Positions 1 through 8,587 of a stretch of 64,000 nucleotides of DNA are shown one piece after another. This stretch comes from Marinilabiliales bacterium. Its GTDB lineage: Bacteria; Bacteroidota; Bacteroidia; Bacteroidales; SZUA-534. A program made the position numbers and the translations under genes. The stretch spans positions 124,001-188,000 of the forward strand of contig DOTG01000028.1 of NCBI GenBank assembly GCA_003512955.1, in the 5' to 3' direction. Position 1 is the stretch's first letter; every line of letters starts with the position of its first letter. The notes beneath the pieces were generated by a model. That model saw only the letters and a program-made list of their open reading frames with translations, was not told the origin of the DNA and ran no database searches.

Positions 1-1
1 G

Positions 2-652
2 GCATTGCCTGAAAAACAGACCTACGCGAACCACGATTTCCAGAATGAATTGGACGCAGCCACCATTTATAGCTTGCTGGAAAATGAAATTGTACCTTTA
101 TATTACGACCGTAATAAAAAAGATGTGCCTGTAGAATGGGTACAATACATCAAACGGTCAATTGCCCATATTGCTCCGCATTTCACTACCAAGCGGATGA
201 TTGATGATTATATCAACAAATATTACCGGAAATTACACGCCCGTTCAAAAAGGCTAAAGAGCGATAATTTTAAAGAAGCTATTGAAATAACCCGTTGGAA
301 GTCGAAGGTTAGAGAATCATGGGATAAAATCGAGGTGGTTTCAATAGATTTTCCGAACACCATGAAAGCCGCATTCAAGATGGGTGAGAATTACCATGGC
401 GAAGTTGTCATCGACTTGAAAGAGCTCAACCATAAGGACATTGGCGTTGAGTTGGTATTCTCGCTTCATAATGGGCAGAAAATAATTGATGCCATTGAGC
501 TCAAACTGGCCAAAAAAGTAGATTCGTTAGCCTTTTTCGAAATTGACTTTGAACTAAAAAAGCCCGGAACCTATGACTACGGTATCCGTATTTTCCCAAA
601 AAATACATTGCTACCACACCGTCAGGACTTTGCGTATTTACGCTGGATTTAA
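2..652 (+). CDS. glgP: alpha-glucan phosphorylase, C-terminal part (5' end outside window)
   Basis: The frame is open to the left edge, so only about the last 216 residues are visible. Phosphorylases of this family (GT35, Thermotoga-type, about 850 residues, or about 1400 when fused to a glycogen synthase domain in Bacteroidota) release glucose-1-phosphate from glycogen or maltodextrin in the cytoplasm. The recognisable part is the family's C-terminal helical stretch (AATIYSLLENEIVPLYYDR, then EWVQYIKRSI, then APHFTTKRMIDDYINKYY), followed by a short beta-rich tail. The PLP site and catalytic core lie upstream of the window. A good terminator follows at 677. The TTG at position 5 is an internal codon, not a start. 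The family call is from remembered sequence patterns. Confidence 0.85.
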   Translation, partial: ALPEKQTYANHDFQNELDAATIYSLLENEIVPLYYDRNKKDVPVEWVQYIKRSIAHIAPHFTTKRMIDDYINKYYRKLHARSKRLKSDNFKEAIEITRWKSKVRESWDKIEVVSIDFPNTMKAAFKMGENYHGEVVIDLKELNHKDIGVELVFSLHNGQKIIDAIELKLAKKVDSLAFFEIDFELKKPGTYDYGIRIFPKNTLLPHRQDFAYLRWI

Positions 653-676
653 AGTCTGATCCATAATACATCAAGA

Positions 677-711
677 AACTGCCAAACAGGAGATGTTGGG
701 CAGTTTTTTTT
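677..711 (+). terminator. intrinsic terminator of the phosphorylase gene
   Basis: The arms AACTGCC-AACA and TGTT-GGCAGTT form an 11-bp stem with one mismatch and are followed by eight T. It lies 25 bases after the stop codon. Confidence 0.85.
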
Positions 712-808
712 GAATATTTTATTCATTAAAAACTGTTCATTTTAAATTGATTAACAGAAAACATCCCAAAATATCAGGTCTGAATTAGGAGCCAAATAAA
801 TTGAACAA

Positions 809-839
809 CTTGCAAAAGTTATTTTAACTTCTAAATTTG
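809..839 (+). promoter_or_regulatory. Bacteroidota-type promoter for the PAS/GAF kinase
   Basis: A CTTG at 809-812 is followed by 19 bases and then TAAATTTG at 832-839, which fits the Bacteroidota primary sigma consensus TTTG-N19-21-TAnnTTTG. The predicted transcript start is near 846, leaving a leader of about 30 bases before the ATG at 875. Confidence 0.6.
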
Positions 840-874
840 TGCTATAAACTACTATTAAAAAAATAGGGGAAAGC

Positions 875-2920
875 ATGGATCAATTACATATCAACTTTCG
901 TCAAATCGAAAAGTTGGTAAACCTCGGGTATTGGGAGTGGTATCCCGATTCAAATAAGTTAATACTTTCTGAAGGTTTTAAATCGCTATTAGGGGTTCAA
1001 CACGATATAAACCAACCCGGCCAATTTATACGTTTCCTTAAACAGACTATTGAAATTGAACACATTACTGAACTTTTGCGATTATTAAAAAAGGTCAAGC
1101 AAGGGGCAAATCCCGAAATGTCAGTAATTCCCATGGCTACCACTCCTACTCAAACCAAATACTTCGAAATCCATACCCTTTGCACCAAACAGGAAGGTTC
1201 GTTTTGCATCTCGGGAACCATTCAGGATGTTTCAGAAAGAACTAAATACAATATATTAAAGGAAAAAGAGGCCCGGTTTGAACGTAAAATAGCCGAAATT
1301 GCTGCCCGCTTTGTAAATGAAGAAGATTTTAAACATGCTGTTACCACCACCCTTTCCGAAATTGGCGAGCTTTGTATGGCAGGCATTGTGGCGCTTTTCC
1401 GAATCGAAAACAATTCAATAAAACTGGAGTTTATCTGGAACCCGCCCTATTCGCCAAACATGTCACTTAATTTGAACCAAGTCCCACCATCGGAATCAAA
1501 CTACCTGATTGAGATGATAAAAGAACAAAAAGTAGCCTTTTACCACCAATTAGAAGACTTTCCGGGGATAGCTACCGAAACCAGGAGACTCTTGATGGAA
1601 ATGAAATGCTCATCACTTTTAATTTCAGGCATTCAGAACCATAAACAAACTGTTGGGGCACTGGTGGTTTTCAGGTTTATTAAAGGAATAAAATGGGACT
1701 TCTCCGATATCCACATGGTAAAAATGGCCAGTATCTTACTTAGCAATTCCATCCGCCAAAAGATTATTTACAAACAGCTCCGCCAGAGCGAGAACCGCCT
1801 GCAATTCGCTTTAATGGCCGGTAGTCTTGGTACTTGGGAGCTTGATTTATATAAGCAAAGTTATTTTTACGATGAACGGTTTGCCAATATTTTTGGATAC
1901 TCGAACAACACGCTGAACCGGTTGCCTGAATGGTTCAAAAATAACCTGCATCCTAATGATACATCAAACTATTATAAAATCCTTGACGAATGTTTAGAAG
2001 GGACTAAAAAGTTCTATGAACTTGAATACCGCGTAAAATGCAAAGATGGGACTTACAAATGGATCAGTGATTGGAGCATTGTAACCTTAACCGACAATGA
2101 AGGTAAACCCATGAAAATGGTGGGTATTATTCAGGATATTTCTAGAAAAAAAGAATCCGAAGTGGAGTTGGTGAAGGCTAAAGAAAAAGCCGAAGAAAGT
2201 GAAAAACTCAAAACCGCTTTCTTAGCCAATATGAGCCATGAGATACGAACACCTATGAACGGTATCACCGGATTTGCCGAATTGCTTTACCACAACATGG
2301 TATCCGATAATGAAAAACACAAATACCTTGAGATCATCTGGAAAAGCAGTAACCGGTTACTATCACTAATAAACAACATCCTGGACATCTCAAAACTTGA
2401 GACCAAGCAATTAAGCCTATACTATAGGGAGTGTTCCATTAATGAAATATTGCAGGATATTGAAATACATTTTGCACAACAAATCCATGACAACCAACAA
2501 ATTGATTTTAAAATTGTTAAACAACCCGATGCCCAGGCAAACTTTGTTAAAACAGACGAATCGAGGTTAAAACAAATACTTTTGAACCTTATCAGCAACT
2601 CCTTTAAATTCTGTTCCAAAGGGTTCATCGAAATAGGTTATCGCATCAATGAAGAATTAGAGCTTGAATTTTATGTAAAGGATTCAGGTCCGGGAATACC
2701 CGATGAATTTCAAAAATATCTTTTTGAACGGTTTGCTCAAAGTGAAAAGACCATAGATTTAAACAAAGGTGGAACAGGATTGGGTTTGCCAATATCGAAA
2801 GGACTGATTGAATTAATGGGCGGAAAAATATGGGTGCGTTCAAATAAAGCCATTGGTACCACTTTTTATTTTACCCTTCCCTATCAGCCCACACGAATGA
2901 ATATTGAAAACTTATATTGA
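875..2920 (+). CDS. PAS-GAF-PAS sensor histidine kinase
   Basis: A 681-residue cytoplasmic sensor kinase with no predicted membrane segment. The order is a PAS-like domain at about 8-120, a GAF domain at about 140-300, a second PAS with a typical PAC end (YKWISDWSIV, then GIIQDISRKK) at about 305-428, and a short coiled linker. HisKA follows with the phospho-accepting His455 in ANMSHEIRTPMN, then a HATPase_c domain with N box (NLISNSFKF), G1 (DSGPGIP) and G2 (GGTGLGL). There is no receiver domain, so it should pass phosphate to a separate regulator, and none is encoded next to it. The next gene is a similar but hybrid kinase, which suggests duplication and divergence. The ligand is unknown. 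Confidence 0.92.
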   Translation: MDQLHINFRQIEKLVNLGYWEWYPDSNKLILSEGFKSLLGVQHDINQPGQFIRFLKQTIEIEHITELLRLLKKVKQGANPEMSVIPMATTPTQTKYFEIHTLCTKQEGSFCISGTIQDVSERTKYNILKEKEARFERKIAEIAARFVNEEDFKHAVTTTLSEIGELCMAGIVALFRIENNSIKLEFIWNPPYSPNMSLNLNQVPPSESNYLIEMIKEQKVAFYHQLEDFPGIATETRRLLMEMKCSSLLISGIQNHKQTVGALVVFRFIKGIKWDFSDIHMVKMASILLSNSIRQKIIYKQLRQSENRLQFALMAGSLGTWELDLYKQSYFYDERFANIFGYSNNTLNRLPEWFKNNLHPNDTSNYYKILDECLEGTKKFYELEYRVKCKDGTYKWISDWSIVTLTDNEGKPMKMVGIIQDISRKKESEVELVKAKEKAEESEKLKTAFLANMSHEIRTPMNGITGFAELLYHNMVSDNEKHKYLEIIWKSSNRLLSLINNILDISKLETKQLSLYYRECSINEILQDIEIHFAQQIHDNQQIDFKIVKQPDAQANFVKTDESRLKQILLNLISNSFKFCSKGFIEIGYRINEELELEFYVKDSGPGIPDEFQKYLFERFAQSEKTIDLNKGGTGLGLPISKGLIELMGGKIWVRSNKAIGTTFYFTLPYQPTRMNIENLY

Positions 2921-3068
2921 ATCTGTTATCAATTGAGGATCAAGATTAAGAAGTTTAACTTTTCATACATTTGGAGAATATTTCTAACAAATCGTCAAAA
3001 AAAAGAGAGTCAATGTACTTTTTAGTTACTTTTTTGATTCTATTTGTATTCAAAGTAAAACAAGTGAA

Positions 3069-5390
3069 ATGATGAAGGGTGATCTAAAAAAAGATTTTTG
3101 GGAAATTACCTGGGAAGCTTTTAAAGTGCTGGATGACTGCTTTCTGTTATTTGACCAATCTTTGGAGTTGATTGATTATAATGCAGGTTTAAGTGAATTT
3201 GAACAGGCAATAACCACCTCAGAAAATAAATCTTTCAATTCTATTTCGAATATACTTTCTGCCAATTACATTCTTAAAGAGATAAAAAACGCCCATTTAG
3301 CCGAGGCCGGTTATAAGGTCTTCAGAGGTGAATCCATTCGCAAAAAAATAAATGCTTTGGGCACTCCACTTGAATCTGAAATTGACAATACCCAAATACT
3401 CGATAGCATGTCGGATGGATCGGTTTTGATTGATACCGGTTTTAAAATTAAATATGCCAATAAAAAATTTAAAGAACAATACCCTAAGTACATTGAAAAC
3501 CAGAAGGACCAGCTCTGTTACAAGGTTATTCATAACATGGATAATCCGTGCATGAACTGTTCCATTGACATTATCAAAAAGACCCGGCAATTGCACCGGA
3601 CTGTCCGTTCGGTAAAAAACGGCCCCAGCATTTTAACCATGACCTACCCGGTTTATGATAAAAACAATCAGTTAGCTGGTGCAGTTATTACTTATCGTGA
3701 TATTTCAGAAAGTAAAAATATTGAAAAAGCACTTAAAAAAGAGGCTTCCATCAACAGGGTTATTGCTGAAATTGCCCAAAACATCCTTCTGCCAGAACTA
3801 TCTGAAGAAAATATTGCCAAACGGATTTTACTCACTTCGCTATCTATTACAAAGAGTTCAACAGGGTTTGTTTCAGCAGCAAACAACGAAACAAAAAACC
3901 TGGAATGGAAGGCTTTTGAAAACTATTCTTTAAAAACCCAATATAAAGGCATGGAGCCTTGCCATAAAAGCGATAATGTTCCTTGCATCAATAACTTTAT
4001 TAAGGCTAAAAAAGTCCCATTCTTATCGAATCATCTGAAAAGCTTTTTGAAAGAGAACCAGATTCTGGAATGTACCATGACCCGGGAGAATTGCTTAATG
4101 GTACCCGCAATTTTTAACAACGAATTAATTGGCCAGATTTATGTCTCTGGAAGCGATCGCCCTTATAATGAAACAGATATTGAGGTACTAAAACAACTGT
4201 CGAGTCTTTATGCATTAAGTATTTACCGTCGGAATTCAGAAATTGACCTCATCAATGCCAAAGAAGAGGCAGAAGAGAACAACAAATTGAAATCGGCATT
4301 CTTGGCAAATATGTCGCATGAAATACGTACACCCATGAATTCCATAAACGGGTTTAGCGAGTTGCTGCAAAATACCACCCAACCGCCTGATAAACAAAGG
4401 TATTATCTGGACATGATTTACAAATCGAGCAACCAGCTGCTAAAAATCATCAATAATATTCTGGATATTTCAAAACTAGAAGTGGGTCAAGCTAAAGTGA
4501 CTGAGAAAGAGTACGATATCAATCAAATAATTATTGAATCGTTGCATACCATTGCCCCCGACTTTAATACAAACGATGAGGTAGAAATTAAAACCCTGCT
4601 CCCGCTTCAGGGGTCAGAATCATATGTATTATGTGATGGTTCAAGACTACAACAGATTTTGACCAATCTGATCCAAAATGCGCTAAAATTTACCAGTTAC
4701 GGAATCATTGAAATTGGATACCAATTAAACGAAAAATTCATTCAGTTCCATGTAAAAGATACGGGGATTGGAATTGCCCCCGAAAAGCACCACCTGGTCT
4801 TTGAAAGGTTTGGGCAAGCCGAGGAAGGATATTCTCGGAATTTTGAAGGAGCCGGCCTGGGATTGTCTATTTGCAAAGGGTTTGTTGAACTTATGGGTGG
4901 AAATATCTGGTTCGATTCCAAACCAAATATTGGTTCGTCGTTCTATTTTACCATTCCCTACAAGCCAACTCAGGCACCTGTAGTATCGGTAGCCCCTTCA
5001 GTTGAGCCAACAATTTTCAATTGGAAAAACAAAAAAATATTACTGGTTGAAGATGAATCGTTCAGCCAAAGCTATATTGAAACCATTATCCTACCTTTTG
5101 GAGTTAAAATAATTTATGCCGGAGATGGTTTTGAGGCACTGAACCAAGTCAGGCTAAACCCTGATATTGATTTAATTTTAATGGACATCAGGCTGCCACG
5201 CCTCGATGGCATTGAAGCTACAAAGAAAATACGGTTACTTGGTTTTACCAAGCCAATTATTGCCCAAACAGCAAATGCATTAAATGAAGACAAAAAAACC
5301 TGTTTAAAAGCCGGATGCTCCAATTTTATAGCCAAACCTATCAATCGGATTGAATTTACCAAGCTTCTCAACGAATATTTGGGCCAATAA
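3069..5390 (+). CDS. PAS-GAF hybrid sensor histidine kinase with receiver domain
   Basis: A 773-residue soluble hybrid kinase. The N-terminal ~100 residues look like a degenerate PAS. A PAS domain at about 105-215 carries a Cys cluster (Cys150, Cys161, Cys164; CYKVIH then PCMNC), an arrangement seen in PAS domains that may bind metal or sense redox. A GAF domain covers about 228-390. HisKA has His417 in ANMSHEIRTPMNS, followed by HATPase_c (DTGIGIAP, GAGLGLS). The receiver at about 655-773 is intact: acidic pair in LLVEDES, phospho-acceptor Asp706 in LMDIRLP and Lys756 in AKPI. Two adjacent ATGs begin the gene, and I took the first. It lies 148 bases after a related kinase and may be co-regulated with it. 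Confidence 0.92.
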   Translation: MMKGDLKKDFWEITWEAFKVLDDCFLLFDQSLELIDYNAGLSEFEQAITTSENKSFNSISNILSANYILKEIKNAHLAEAGYKVFRGESIRKKINALGTPLESEIDNTQILDSMSDGSVLIDTGFKIKYANKKFKEQYPKYIENQKDQLCYKVIHNMDNPCMNCSIDIIKKTRQLHRTVRSVKNGPSILTMTYPVYDKNNQLAGAVITYRDISESKNIEKALKKEASINRVIAEIAQNILLPELSEENIAKRILLTSLSITKSSTGFVSAANNETKNLEWKAFENYSLKTQYKGMEPCHKSDNVPCINNFIKAKKVPFLSNHLKSFLKENQILECTMTRENCLMVPAIFNNELIGQIYVSGSDRPYNETDIEVLKQLSSLYALSIYRRNSEIDLINAKEEAEENNKLKSAFLANMSHEIRTPMNSINGFSELLQNTTQPPDKQRYYLDMIYKSSNQLLKIINNILDISKLEVGQAKVTEKEYDINQIIIESLHTIAPDFNTNDEVEIKTLLPLQGSESYVLCDGSRLQQILTNLIQNALKFTSYGIIEIGYQLNEKFIQFHVKDTGIGIAPEKHHLVFERFGQAEEGYSRNFEGAGLGLSICKGFVELMGGNIWFDSKPNIGSSFYFTIPYKPTQAPVVSVAPSVEPTIFNWKNKKILLVEDESFSQSYIETIILPFGVKIIYAGDGFEALNQVRLNPDIDLILMDIRLPRLDGIEATKKIRLLGFTKPIIAQTANALNEDKKTCLKAGCSNFIAKPINRIEFTKLLNEYLGQ

Positions 5391-5420
5391 AAAATCCTGT
5401 GAAAATACTTCCACAGGATT
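5389..5420 (-). terminator. terminator between converging genes
   Basis: The arms AATCCTGTG (5393-5401) and CACAGGATT (5412-5420) form a perfect 9-bp stem. Read on the minus strand it ends in six T, so it best serves the outer-membrane gene ending at 5443. It may also slow transcription of the kinase from the other side. Confidence 0.75.
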
Positions 5421-5442
5421 CCATCTAACAATCAACCATGAA

Positions 5443-6876
5443 TTAAAACCTAAAACCAACTGCGGCTATGTATTTCGATTTGAATTTTTCAAGGTCGGCC
5501 CCGCTCCCTTCCCAGTTGTACATAAAATATCTTTCATTTTGGGCTGTATATTGATAAGCCAAATCAACATACAGGTTCTCTCCCGTTAAGCCAATCCCGC
5601 CCGAATATATCATTTTATATGCATCGTGGTTGCTGGCAAACGGTTTGAATGGGCTTCCATAATACTGAAATCCTCCTCTTACACTTAAAATTCCAAAACG
5701 CAGCTCCCCTCCTAACCTTACATTATGTGTACCTTGGTACAAGCTATCAATCATGTTGTTTTCCGAATTAAAAGAATGATCCGATGAACTGAGGCTCATG
5801 CTCGAATAACTGATATATTCATATTCGGCCGAAACAGTCCCATACTTACCAATAACTACCGCAGCACTACCCATCAACCTTAATGGGGAAGCATATTCCC
5901 AGTTAAAATATCCCAAAGGGGACTCTCCCATATTGTTTGAAATTTCCCCATCCTCATATCTAATGCGGGCATTTACATTGGTCCAAAAATCATCCCTGAA
6001 ATTGTAAATAGTTGGTGTATGAAAAGCTCCTCCCAAACGGATCATTTGGTTTATTTTATAGATGAAACCTACCTTTAGGTTTAATCCATTCCCTCTTGTT
6101 TTCAGATAATTATCCGATGTTAAAGATTGTAATGCAATGTCGTCAATTGGATTCTCGGAATGAATAATTTCCTGTTCATACCGAATCCGTTGAAATCCTA
6201 CCGTAGCACCAAAGAACCATTGATCTTCATAGTTGGCTGCAAATGTAAAGTCATATTCACCGGCATACCCTGAACTTGAGAACTGATGTTCCTGTTCATT
6301 CTCATAACTATCATTATCTTGATAATCATTTACATAATGATTGCTGGTGGAATCGAAAAAAATGGCATCAGCTAAATAATAGGCATTGTCATTCCTGCTT
6401 TGTCCTTGATTTATTTGAAGTGTTTCATAATGCAAGATGGAACCAATGGGGTTTACTCCATGAATGGAAACCTTCGATTGATAATCCATTAACTGGTTAT
6501 AGCCAAACCCAAAGTTAACATATTTCCAAGGTGAGGATTCCAAACCCTTCATAACTCCAACATAACCAATATTTGAAGGTTTAAAATCAACATCTGTTGC
6601 CGTACTTTTTGAGCCAATATAATCAGAAGAAACTTTTTGAGAATTCCAGGCCATGGAAAAAACCATATCGCCCCGACGGTAAACTCCGATACCCGCAGGA
6701 TTTGAGGCCATAACAGAAACATCGCCTCCCAATGCCCCAAAGGCTCCACCCATGGATACAAAACGGGCAGTACCCACTGGCTCAAATTGAGAATACCTTA
6801 AAGCATCTACTTCGTTTTGCGAACTGGCTATCCCAATTTGCAACACTAAGATTATTGATATATAAATGTGTCTCAT
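5443..6876 (-). CDS. FadL/OmpP1-type outer-membrane beta-barrel protein
   Basis: A 477-residue exported protein. The frame opens at a TTG (6885), but the ATG at 6876 gives a clean signal peptide (MRHIYISIILVLQIGIASSQ) and is preferred. Mature residues begin with the motif common to Bacteroidota members of the OMPP1/FadL/TodX transporter family: ALRYSQ, then GTARFVSMGGAFGALGGD, then NPAGIGVYR. The rest alternates polar and aromatic residues as in beta-strands and ends in a C-terminal Phe (AAVGFRF), as expected for BAM substrates. The family moves hydrophobic compounds across the outer membrane. The substrate here cannot be told. It is a single-gene unit with a terminator just downstream. Confidence 0.8.
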   Translation of the reverse strand: MRHIYISIILVLQIGIASSQNEVDALRYSQFEPVGTARFVSMGGAFGALGGDVSVMASNPAGIGVYRRGDMVFSMAWNSQKVSSDYIGSKSTATDVDFKPSNIGYVGVMKGLESSPWKYVNFGFGYNQLMDYQSKVSIHGVNPIGSILHYETLQINQGQSRNDNAYYLADAIFFDSTSNHYVNDYQDNDSYENEQEHQFSSSGYAGEYDFTFAANYEDQWFFGATVGFQRIRYEQEIIHSENPIDDIALQSLTSDNYLKTRGNGLNLKVGFIYKINQMIRLGGAFHTPTIYNFRDDFWTNVNARIRYEDGEISNNMGESPLGYFNWEYASPLRLMGSAAVVIGKYGTVSAEYEYISYSSMSLSSSDHSFNSENNMIDSLYQGTHNVRLGGELRFGILSVRGGFQYYGSPFKPFASNHDAYKMIYSGGIGLTGENLYVDLAYQYTAQNERYFMYNWEGSGADLEKFKSKYIAAVGFRF

Positions 6877-6991
6877 AAGTGTCAAAGTTTTAAATTTGTG
6901 AGGTTCAGAAATTAATCCGTCTATCAGTAGTTAAACCAAACATTTCCGGTAAACAATTTTCAGTTATAAAACAAAATCCTAGCTTCCTGAC

Positions 6992-8488
6992 TTATCTTTT
7001 TTTACCACCCGAACCGGAAGAACTACCTGAGGAACCAGAACTTCTGGAAGTACCTGAGGACGATGATCCGCTGGAACGTGGTGCAGAATAGCTAGAACCT
7101 GATGAACTCCCACTTGACCTTGGAGCCGAGTAACTAGAACCTGATGAACTGCTACTTGAACGTGTTGTTGAGCTACCCGAACCTGACGAACGGTTGCTGG
7201 AACTACCCGATGAACTGTTGGTTCTAGGTGCTGAGTAACTGCTTCCCGATGAGTTACTTGGACTTCGGGGCGTGGTTGTGGTACTTGATGAACTATTCCC
7301 GCTACGGGAAGGAGCCGATGTTGATGAATTATTTCTAGAGTTATTATAAGTAGGCGTCGATGAGGAATTGGTACTTTGCGGACGGGTGTAGCTTGAATTA
7401 GAATTTCTAGTTGTTGAACTGTTATTCCCACTTAATGTAGTATTTCCTGTGTTAGTCCGGGTGTTATATCCTGAGTTATTATAAGTTTGTGTTGATGATG
7501 ACCTCGGACGGCTGTAGCTTGGGGTGTAACCGGAACGTGTTCTCCCGGAACTTAACTCTTTCGACGATTGAGATTTCGTTCGGGTAAAGCTAGGAGTTGA
7601 ACCTGCCGAACCTTTATTTCCTGTACTTGAAGTAGTTCTTGTAGTTGAAATAACCTTTCCACCATTGCTAGTTGAACCCTGATTTGATAATCGGTCAGAA
7701 AGATTTGTATTTAATTTCTCAGCACTTGAACTTCCAAAACTGGAATTTGTCCCATTTAATCCATTGCCACTTAAAGTTGTTTCTCCACTTTCAGAAGCAC
7801 TTCCCGATGAATTCGCTGCTTTACGGCCATTACCTCCATTCATATTTGTATTGGAACTTTCATTGTTGATGGTGCCATTTCCACGGTGCCCATAAACAAT
7901 CCCGCGGTCCTCATTGTCTTGGTCATAATAAGGCCATCCACAATACCCATCATAATAACCATAATAAGGAGAATGCCAATAAAAATGATCGTAATACCAC
8001 GGATAATACCAATAATAGGGATAATACCAACTATAAAAAGGATCGAACCATGGATTATAACCCCAATAAGGGTAACCATAATACGGGTACCCATAATAGT
8101 AAGGATATCCGTAACCTATATTAAAACCCCAACCTGCTCCAAAAGGAGAGAAACCAAAATTCATACTTACCTGCCAATCATTATCCACAACTTCCTCTTC
8201 CTCATAATATTCACCCTCATATTCATCGTCATGAAATTTACGTAACCGATCAGCATATTCTGAATAATCACCATTCAGGTTTTCGCCTTCAGGTAAAGTG
8301 TCCATGTACAAGCTGTCTTTTGGTTGATTCCGTTTTTCAACTTTAGCTTGCTTGTTCCCTACTGGTTCTTGGTCTGTATCCGGGTTAAAATAAACATCGT
8401 TGGTGTATCCCGGAGATAAAGTAACGCACGAATTCAAAAACAATGAACCTGTTGAACAAATTAATAATATGGGTAGGAAATTTTTCAT
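6992..8488 (-). CDS. Tyr-rich / Ser-rich low-complexity lipoprotein
   Basis: About 498 residues from the ATG at 8488; a TTG three codons earlier is less likely. It starts with a lipoprotein signal ending LFLNSC (Cys21). An acidic segment follows, then about 60 residues dominated by Tyr, Pro, Trp and Gly (repeats like YYGYPYYGYP), then about 290 residues rich in Ser, Thr, Asn and Gly with degenerate copies of SYSAPRSSGSSSG, and a basic end (GGKKR). No catalytic domain is visible. Similar Ser-rich Bacteroidota proteins have, as far as I recall, sometimes been mislabelled 'prolyl-tRNA synthetase'; the real proS is the divergent neighbour here. An outer-membrane, surface or matrix role is a guess from composition. 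Confidence 0.7.
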   Translation of the reverse strand: MKNFLPILLICSTGSLFLNSCVTLSPGYTNDVYFNPDTDQEPVGNKQAKVEKRNQPKDSLYMDTLPEGENLNGDYSEYADRLRKFHDDEYEGEYYEEEEVVDNDWQVSMNFGFSPFGAGWGFNIGYGYPYYYGYPYYGYPYWGYNPWFDPFYSWYYPYYWYYPWYYDHFYWHSPYYGYYDGYCGWPYYDQDNEDRGIVYGHRGNGTINNESSNTNMNGGNGRKAANSSGSASESGETTLSGNGLNGTNSSFGSSSAEKLNTNLSDRLSNQGSTSNGGKVISTTRTTSSTGNKGSAGSTPSFTRTKSQSSKELSSGRTRSGYTPSYSRPRSSSTQTYNNSGYNTRTNTGNTTLSGNNSSTTRNSNSSYTRPQSTNSSSTPTYNNSRNNSSTSAPSRSGNSSSSTTTTPRSPSNSSGSSYSAPRTNSSSGSSSNRSSGSGSSTTRSSSSSSGSSYSAPRSSGSSSGSSYSAPRSSGSSSSGTSRSSGSSGSSSGSGGKKR

Positions 8489-8587
8489 AATCGGCAACTT
8501 GTTAAAGTTTTTAAATATAAATATTATGATTTACTTTGCAGCCAAATCAACGGTTTAATTAAGACAAATACTATACCAAACTGAATT

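Noticed and set aside
6979..8245. Open frames (His/Val/Gln-rich and Ile-rich) overlapping the Ser-rich lipoprotein
   Set aside because: Their odd compositions arise from the low-complexity Ser and Tyr codons in the real frame; they lack independent starts or motifs.
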